From positions 1 through 64,000 of the forward strand of contig JAPLQY010000014.1 in assembly GCA_026399475.1 (NCBI GenBank): a DNA stretch of 64,000 nt, given 5' to 3'. Below the pieces are notes generated by a model. The model was not told the origin of the DNA, did no database searches, and was given only the letters and a program-made list of their open reading frames with translations. The translations under genes and the position numbers were made by a program. Numbering within the stretch: position 1 is the stretch's first letter; each line of letters opens with the position of its first letter. Of the stretch, positions 59,596 through 64,000 are shown in pieces. This stretch comes from Rhodocyclales bacterium (GTDB lineage Bacteria; Pseudomonadota; Gammaproteobacteria; Burkholderiales; Rhodocyclaceae).

Positions 59596-62034
59596 TCAGT
59601 AGTCATACTTCAGGCTGGCGAAGTAAGTCCGCTCAGGGTAGGGATTCGGATTGACGAAATATTTGTAATTGGCGAGGTTGTTGATGCCGACGGCCGCCGT
59701 CCAGTGTTTATCCGCTTTGTAGAGCACCTTGGTATCGATCACGGTGTATTTGCTCACCGCGCCATAGACGTCCGGATTCGGGTCGTTGTACTGACCGGTC
59801 GCCGTGTTGATGAGGGCATTGTGCTGACGTCCGCTGAAGCGATAACTCAGGCTCCAGGACAACGCGTCGGATGCATGCCAGGTGGCGACCAGGGTTGCGC
59901 GCCAATCCGGAATCCGCGGCTGGTCGCTGCCGACCAGGCCCGGATTGAGTCTGCTGCGCAGGATCTTCGAATTCGCGTAAGTGACGCTGCCCATCAGGTC
60001 GAGGCCTGTTTGCCAGAGATTGCCGGTTTGCAGCGCCGTTTCCACACCTCGCGTACGTATCTGGTCAATGTTCTGTATGGCACTGATGCTGAATCCCGGC
60101 AAGGTCGTAATGTCGCTGGTCGAAACGAGTGCATCGCGCTTGTCCTCCCAGAACACCGATGTCCGCCACAGACCCTCGCCAAGAGCCCGCTCGGCGGTGA
60201 ATTCCCAGGAGTTCACCGATTCCGGGCCCAGATTGGGATTGTTGGTCTTGGCACTGTTGTAAGGCGCAGGAAACCCGGCGATCTGCCCGGCGGTGGCGGC
60301 GGCCCCGCTACCCACCACCGTGATGCCGATGTTGGCGAACAGTTCGCTGACCGTGGGGAAGCGCGTGGCCTTGCCAGCCGAGCCGCGCAAGACCCAGTCG
60401 GCCGAGGTCTGGAAGGACAGCGACGCCTTGGGTGAAAATGCATTCACGCCGCGGTCCTGGTAGCTCACGTTGCCACCGACGGTGGCGAAATTGCTGCCCG
60501 AGGACGCTTTCCAGGATTCCATGCGCAGCCCGGCGGTCAGCTTCCAGTCGCGCGCGAACTGCCAGGCATCCTGCAGGTACAGCGCCTGGGTCTGGGTGCG
60601 GCCCTTCGAGTTGCTGCTCAACGCGCCCGCGCCGCCCGTCAGCCAGTCGGTGGTCACGGTGAAGGTATCGGAACTCAGCAGGTAGCGGTCATAGTGGTAG
60701 CCAAAACTGAGCTGATGTTCGCTCTTCCGGTCGCCTCCGGGACGCCATTCGCCGCGCAGGTCCAGGGTGCGCCAGCCGGTGCCGTCATCGACCTTGAGGG
60801 TTCCGCCGGGACGTACGGCATCCAGGCCGGAATCGTAGCCACTGGTCGGAACCGCGGTACGCACCGTTTCCTTGACTTGTTTGTACAGGCTGGCCACCGC
60901 CTCCCAGTCCCAGGTCCCGCCGCTCGATGTCTTGAGGGCCAGGCCGTGCATCCAGTGTTCGCTTTCGCTGCGACTTGGCGCTGCCGTGGATACCGTGTAA
61001 TCGACACCATCGATACGAACAAATTTGAGCGGATTCGCCATGCCCGAGCCGGCGTTGTATACGGTACGGCCGGTCGCGTCGCGCAAGTAGCTGTCTACCG
61101 TGCCATCCGACTTGTTCTGCCAGATGCCGAGGGTATAAGTCGCGCGCACGCTCGGCGCAAAATCGTAGGCAAGCTTGAACTTGCCGTTGTCCTGCACGGT
61201 GTGGTCGATGCCAGTCGAGCTGACAATGATGCGTGGATTGCCTGCGGTATCGACATCACGATAGAGCTTGCTGCTATCGACCACGGTGACAGGTGTAGCG
61301 CCTGCGGTTCCTTTGGTCGCGTTGCCGAAAGTCTGCGGATGGCCGTGGTTGTCGAGATGGTCGAGGTTCAGCCAGAACGACCAGTCGTCTGATTTGTTGC
61401 CGAGAGAAACGCTGCCATGCCGGCCGTTGAAAGACTGGTCGGTGCCGTACATCTTGAAGTGCTGACCAAAGACATCCAGCTTGGCATGCGCTTCAAATTT
61501 TTCCGGCATGTGCGCGCTGATGACGACCACTCCTCCCGCCGAATTGCCGGGGTACATGGCCGAAAACGGACCGTAGACGACATCGACGCGATCTATCTCC
61601 TCGGGCGCCACCATGCCCCAGCGCGGAGGCGTGCTGAAGCTGTTGTTGAGGAAGTTCGACACCAGCAGGTTGTCAGCATAAACGGCCGTCTGTGCGCTGG
61701 CGATAGAACTGTTCACCCGCATCACCAGGATGCCGTTGCGGTCGCCGATGTAGCGCTCGCGGACGTGCACGCTCGGCAGGTTCTGCAACACCGACCCCGT
61801 GGTGACGGCATTGATGCTCTCGTCGATCTGCCTGGCCGTGATGCCTTCGACAGTATTGGGCAGGTTGGCCGGAACCGCCGGCTGGCTCGCGGTGATCGAC
61901 ATCTCGGGCAGTGTGGCGGCCGCCTCGGCCTCGGCCCGCACGAAGTGCGATGCGAGGGAAAACGCGGCAGCGATCGCGAGCGCAATCGGGCGGCGGCGGG
62001 GGGCGCCGCAGCGGGGCGGCGACGAGTAATGCAT
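59596..62034 (-). CDS. TonB-dependent outer-membrane receptor
   Basis: An 812-residue receptor. Signal peptide to about residue 36, plug domain (about 45-180) with ITASQPAVPANLPNTVEGIT, the stretch VDVVYGPFSAMYPGNSAGGVVVISA near 147, and a 22-strand barrel ending in RTYFASLKYDY with a terminal aromatic. No clear N-terminal TonB-box can be named from sequence. The surrounding DUF2946, PCu(A)C and own TonB-ExbBD motor point to copper or another transition-metal chelate as ligand, not proven. AGGAG precedes ATG 62034; the frame extends to 62223 without support. Confidence 0.9.
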   Translation of the reverse strand: MHYSSPPRCGAPRRRPIALAIAAAFSLASHFVRAEAEAAATLPEMSITASQPAVPANLPNTVEGITARQIDESINAVTTGSVLQNLPSVHVRERYIGDRNGILVMRVNSSIASAQTAVYADNLLVSNFLNNSFSTPPRWGMVAPEEIDRVDVVYGPFSAMYPGNSAGGVVVISAHMPEKFEAHAKLDVFGQHFKMYGTDQSFNGRHGSVSLGNKSDDWSFWLNLDHLDNHGHPQTFGNATKGTAGATPVTVVDSSKLYRDVDTAGNPRIIVSSTGIDHTVQDNGKFKLAYDFAPSVRATYTLGIWQNKSDGTVDSYLRDATGRTVYNAGSGMANPLKFVRIDGVDYTVSTAAPSRSESEHWMHGLALKTSSGGTWDWEAVASLYKQVKETVRTAVPTSGYDSGLDAVRPGGTLKVDDGTGWRTLDLRGEWRPGGDRKSEHQLSFGYHYDRYLLSSDTFTVTTDWLTGGAGALSSNSKGRTQTQALYLQDAWQFARDWKLTAGLRMESWKASSGSNFATVGGNVSYQDRGVNAFSPKASLSFQTSADWVLRGSAGKATRFPTVSELFANIGITVVGSGAAATAGQIAGFPAPYNSAKTNNPNLGPESVNSWEFTAERALGEGLWRTSVFWEDKRDALVSTSDITTLPGFSISAIQNIDQIRTRGVETALQTGNLWQTGLDLMGSVTYANSKILRSRLNPGLVGSDQPRIPDWRATLVATWHASDALSWSLSYRFSGRQHNALINTATGQYNDPNPDVYGAVSKYTVIDTKVLYKADKHWTAAVGINNLANYKYFVNPNPYPERTYFASLKYDY

Positions 62035-62104
62035 GTGAATCTCCTGACATGAAAACGCAAGCGGAGCCCGGGCGGATGCCCTGGGCGGGACGGCTACTTG
62101 GCGA

Positions 62105-62491
62105 TCAGGAGTTGACTGGCGGTGCGCGCGGCTGTGCCGCGGTGCGAATGAAGTGCGCAGATGCAGTGGTGACGGACGCCGGGAAATCTTCTGCGCTGGC
62201 GCCGACCACCGGCAGGGGAGCAACTGGCGCGGTTGGCAGCGCCAAGTGCCCGGTGTAATTCAGGCACAAAGGGCAATGCTTGAAACCCACGTTCTGGTGC
62301 TGCCCGGAACCGGATATCGGATCGGTTGCTGGCGCGGCTTGCGTGCCGGCAACCGAGCAGATATCGGTCCACGGCATCGCCTTCTGCGGTGGCGACAGGG
62401 CGCGCGCCACACTCGGCGCGAGCGCCGCCAGGAGGATCGCAAAAATCGCGATCCAGGCGGTGAGTCGGCCGGTGCAGCGGGCAAGCTTCAT
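62105..62491 (-). CDS. DUF2946 family protein, exported, Cys-containing
   Basis: A 128-residue protein with a signal peptide (MKLARCTGRLTAWIAIFAILLAALAPS, cleavage near residue 30). The mature part has a CSVAGT motif and KHCPLCLN, the CPxC-type cluster of the DUF2946 family, which may bind copper. DUF2946 genes are commonly near copper-handling genes. It is the third gene of the operon, 19 bases after the PCu(A)C gene, and 70 bases before the receptor. Confidence 0.85.
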   Translation of the reverse strand: MKLARCTGRLTAWIAIFAILLAALAPSVARALSPPQKAMPWTDICSVAGTQAAPATDPISGSGQHQNVGFKHCPLCLNYTGHLALPTAPVAPLPVVGASAEDFPASVTTASAHFIRTAAQPRAPPVNS

Positions 62492-62510
62492 CGTGGATGC
62501 AGCAGATCAA

Positions 62511-62993
62511 TCAATGCGAATGCTTGTGCTCTGGCTCCGCCTTGCTCGCAGTAGCCAGGGGCTTTACCGGTGCCTTGATTTCGATCGTCGTGCGCTTCTT
62601 GTCCTTGCCTTCGACAACCAGGGTCACCGGCACGGTGTCGCCTTCCTTCATCTGCTGCTTCAGGTCCATCAGCATGACGTGATAGCCGCCAGGCTTCAGC
62701 TCGACGCTCTTGCCGGCGGGAAGTTCGAGGCCGTTGGGCAAGGCGCGCATTTTCATCACATCCTTGTCCATCGCCATTTCGTGCACCTCAACCACGCCGG
62801 CGACCGGCGACTTGACTTCGACCAGGCGCGCGTCCTTGGCGGAAGTGATCTGCATGAAGGCCCCCGTCGCCTTTTGCTGCGAAACGGTAGCACGCACCCA
62901 AGGGTCCTTGACCGTGACTTGGGCGTGGGCGGGAAGAACAAAGGCGGCGGAAACAAGTGCGGAAAATGCGGCAGCGCGAATAGTGCGATTCAT
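62511..62993 (-). CDS. Periplasmic copper chaperone PCu(A)C
   Basis: A 160-residue protein with a signal peptide (to about residue 24, AHAQ) and the PCu(A)C domain. Its copper-binding Met/His set is present: VHEMAMDKDVMKMRALP near residue 70 and GGYHVMLMDLK near 103, matching H(M)x10Mx21HxM. A His-rich tail (EPEHKHSH) may add metal affinity. The chaperone normally passes Cu(I) to cytochrome oxidase; here it may serve receptor-driven copper uptake. ATG 62993 follows AGGAG. Confidence 0.93.
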   Translation of the reverse strand: MNRTIRAAAFSALVSAAFVLPAHAQVTVKDPWVRATVSQQKATGAFMQITSAKDARLVEVKSPVAGVVEVHEMAMDKDVMKMRALPNGLELPAGKSVELKPGGYHVMLMDLKQQMKEGDTVPVTLVVEGKDKKRTTIEIKAPVKPLATASKAEPEHKHSH

Positions 62994-63094
62994 GAGGGCT
63001 CCTTGCGATGGGAATAGCCCCGCGACAGCGCGGGATGGTGATCCGAAGCGGACGCGCCTTGGCAGCCGCGCGGACCGGGCGAACTCTGTGACCT

Positions 63095-63499
63095 TCAGGC
63101 GCGCGCGGGTGGGCCGCGCGGCCGGTGCGCGGTCCGGACGGCAAGGGTCGGGCGCGCAACAGGGGGCGGATCGTGCGGGGTAGCGACGGCCGGCGCAGGC
63201 GCTACGCCGGGTGCAAGATCGGCGGTCAGCAACGGACCGCCGGTGGCGCACAGCTTGCAGCAGTCATGGGCTCCGCTTGCCGGCTGCGAACTGTCGCCGC
63301 GAGTCTGTGCCGGATCAAGCCTGGACAGGCCATGGCTGGTGCACACTTCGGCGACAAAGCTGTCGCCGCTGCCGGTACTCGCACTCGCCCGAACCAAACC
63401 CGTGCCGGCCAGCCCGTGCAGAACCACGGCCAGCAGGCCGAGGAACAGCAGCCAGGCAGTGCGGCGGCGAAACGACATGAGGTGGGCGTATGCAGACAT
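63095..63499 (-). CDS. DUF2946 family protein, first gene of the operon
   Basis: A 134-residue protein with an N-terminal hydrophobic signal (about residues 9-30, RRRTAWLLFLGLLAVVLHGLAG) and a mature part with CTSHGLSR near 53 and HDCCKLCATGG near 78, the DUF2946 Cys pattern. It precedes the PCu(A)C gene by about 100 bases on the same strand. The ATG at 63499 is used; ATG 63478 is also in frame. It faces the divergent gmk promoter. Confidence 0.8.
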   Translation of the reverse strand: MSAYAHLMSFRRRTAWLLFLGLLAVVLHGLAGTGLVRASASTGSGDSFVAEVCTSHGLSRLDPAQTRGDSSQPASGAHDCCKLCATGGPLLTADLAPGVAPAPAVATPHDPPPVARPTLAVRTAHRPRGPPARA

Positions 63500-63563
63500 G
63501 GGCCGCGTATACTAGTACAGTCCGCGCTTGCGCAGCATTGACTTAACTCAAGCCTTGAAGACC

Positions 63564-64000
63564 ATGATTACCGGTACCCTGTTTATCGTTGCAGCGCCCT
63601 CCGGCGCCGGCAAGACCACGCTGGTGGGCCGCCTGCTGGCGGACGATCCGCACGTGCAGCACTCGATCTCCTTCACCACCCGCGCTGCGCGCCCCGGCGA
63701 GCAGAACGGCCGCGAATATAATTTCATCGACGTGCAGCAGTTTCTCGCCATGCGCGAGCGCGGCGAGTTCGCCGAATGGGCGGAGGTACACGACAATTTT
63801 TACGGCACCTCGCGCAACTGGCTCGTGCAGCGCATGCAGGAAGGCTGCGACATGCTGCTGGAAATCGACTGGCAGGGCGCGCAACAGATGCGCCGGCAGT
63901 TTCCCGAGGCGGTGAGCATTTTCATCCTGCCGCCGTCGATCGCCGAACTGGAGCGCCGGCTGCGCGGCCGCGGCTCGGATAGTGAAGATGTCATAGCGCG
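63564..64000 (+). CDS. gmk: Guanylate kinase, N-terminal part (3' truncated by window)
   Basis: The first 145 codons of guanylate kinase, which phosphorylates GMP to GDP. It starts MITGTLFIVAAPSGAGKTTL (P-loop PSGAGKT near residue 12), has the GMP-binding region SISFTTRAARPGEQNGREYNFI near 33-54 and HDNFYGTSR, and DMLLEIDWQGAQQ near 95. The frame runs off the window end. It is divergent from the DUF2946 gene of the copper-type operon. gmk normally follows yicC. Confidence 0.96.
   Translation, partial: MITGTLFIVAAPSGAGKTTLVGRLLADDPHVQHSISFTTRAARPGEQNGREYNFIDVQQFLAMRERGEFAEWAEVHDNFYGTSRNWLVQRMQEGCDMLLEIDWQGAQQMRRQFPEAVSIFILPPSIAELERRLRGRGSDSEDVIA

Overview
The window is high-GC DNA with dense, mostly uninterrupted coding on both strands. 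Gene content points to a betaproteobacterium, most likely of the Rhodocyclales or a close relative: class I PHA synthase, a TorF-type porin with glnK and amtB, UbiK/UbiB, NnrS, and a split NodI/NodJ-type exporter. The genus cannot be fixed from the sequence alone. No rRNA, tRNA or CRISPR array was seen.

Layout. 1-6.4 kb: the 3' end of phaC with a REP palindrome and terminator, an orphan PIN protein, a hybrid histidine kinase, and a nitrogen operon (torF-like porin, glnK, amtB) behind a sigma-54 promoter and an NtrC site. 6.6-11 kb: ubiK, a comM/yifB ATPase, a metallo-beta-lactamase-fold hydrolase and a large membrane protein of unknown function. 11-15.8 kb: a defence-like island with a ParD/ParE pair and VapB-VapC translationally coupled to a single-chain restriction-methylation enzyme whose gene carries a REP-like palindrome in frame. 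15.9-23 kb: an oxidoreductase, a Pat-like acyl-CoA-synthetase/GNAT fusion, fadD and an MFS transporter. 23-27.3 kb: one 1400-residue protein joining TPRs, a GT9-like domain and three methyltransferase domains. 27.3-38 kb: mostly housekeeping genes (metal-receptor protein, SPOR protein, argS, ubiB, VanZ, MazG-like, ferredoxin, hydrolase, REC-TPR protein) plus a membrane-anchored protease with a degenerate J domain.

38-43.2 kb: the ATPase and permease of a NodIJ-type ABC exporter are separated by 3.5 kb holding an IS4-family element, two HigBA-type toxin-antitoxin pairs on opposite strands and repeat palindromes. 43.2-46.8 kb: thiS, thiG, an unknown exported protein, trmB and nnrS. 46.9-50.2 kb: a two-partner secretion transporter followed by two very small TpsA-like exoproteins that share the same C-terminal motif; this is the strongest candidate for an undescribed system. 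50.3-55.7 kb: a kinase-phosphatase-rph cluster and rdgB-hemW on the minus strand, with yicC divergent.

56.1-63.5 kb: a compact nine-gene minus-strand operon encoding two DUF2946 proteins, a PCu(A)C copper chaperone, a TonB-dependent receptor, a Cys-rich beta-propeller, a thioredoxin-like protein, and a dedicated TonB-ExbB-ExbD motor, likely for copper handling. It lies between yicC and gmk, which are usually neighbours. The window ends inside gmk. No gene-free stretch longer than about 300 bases remains.
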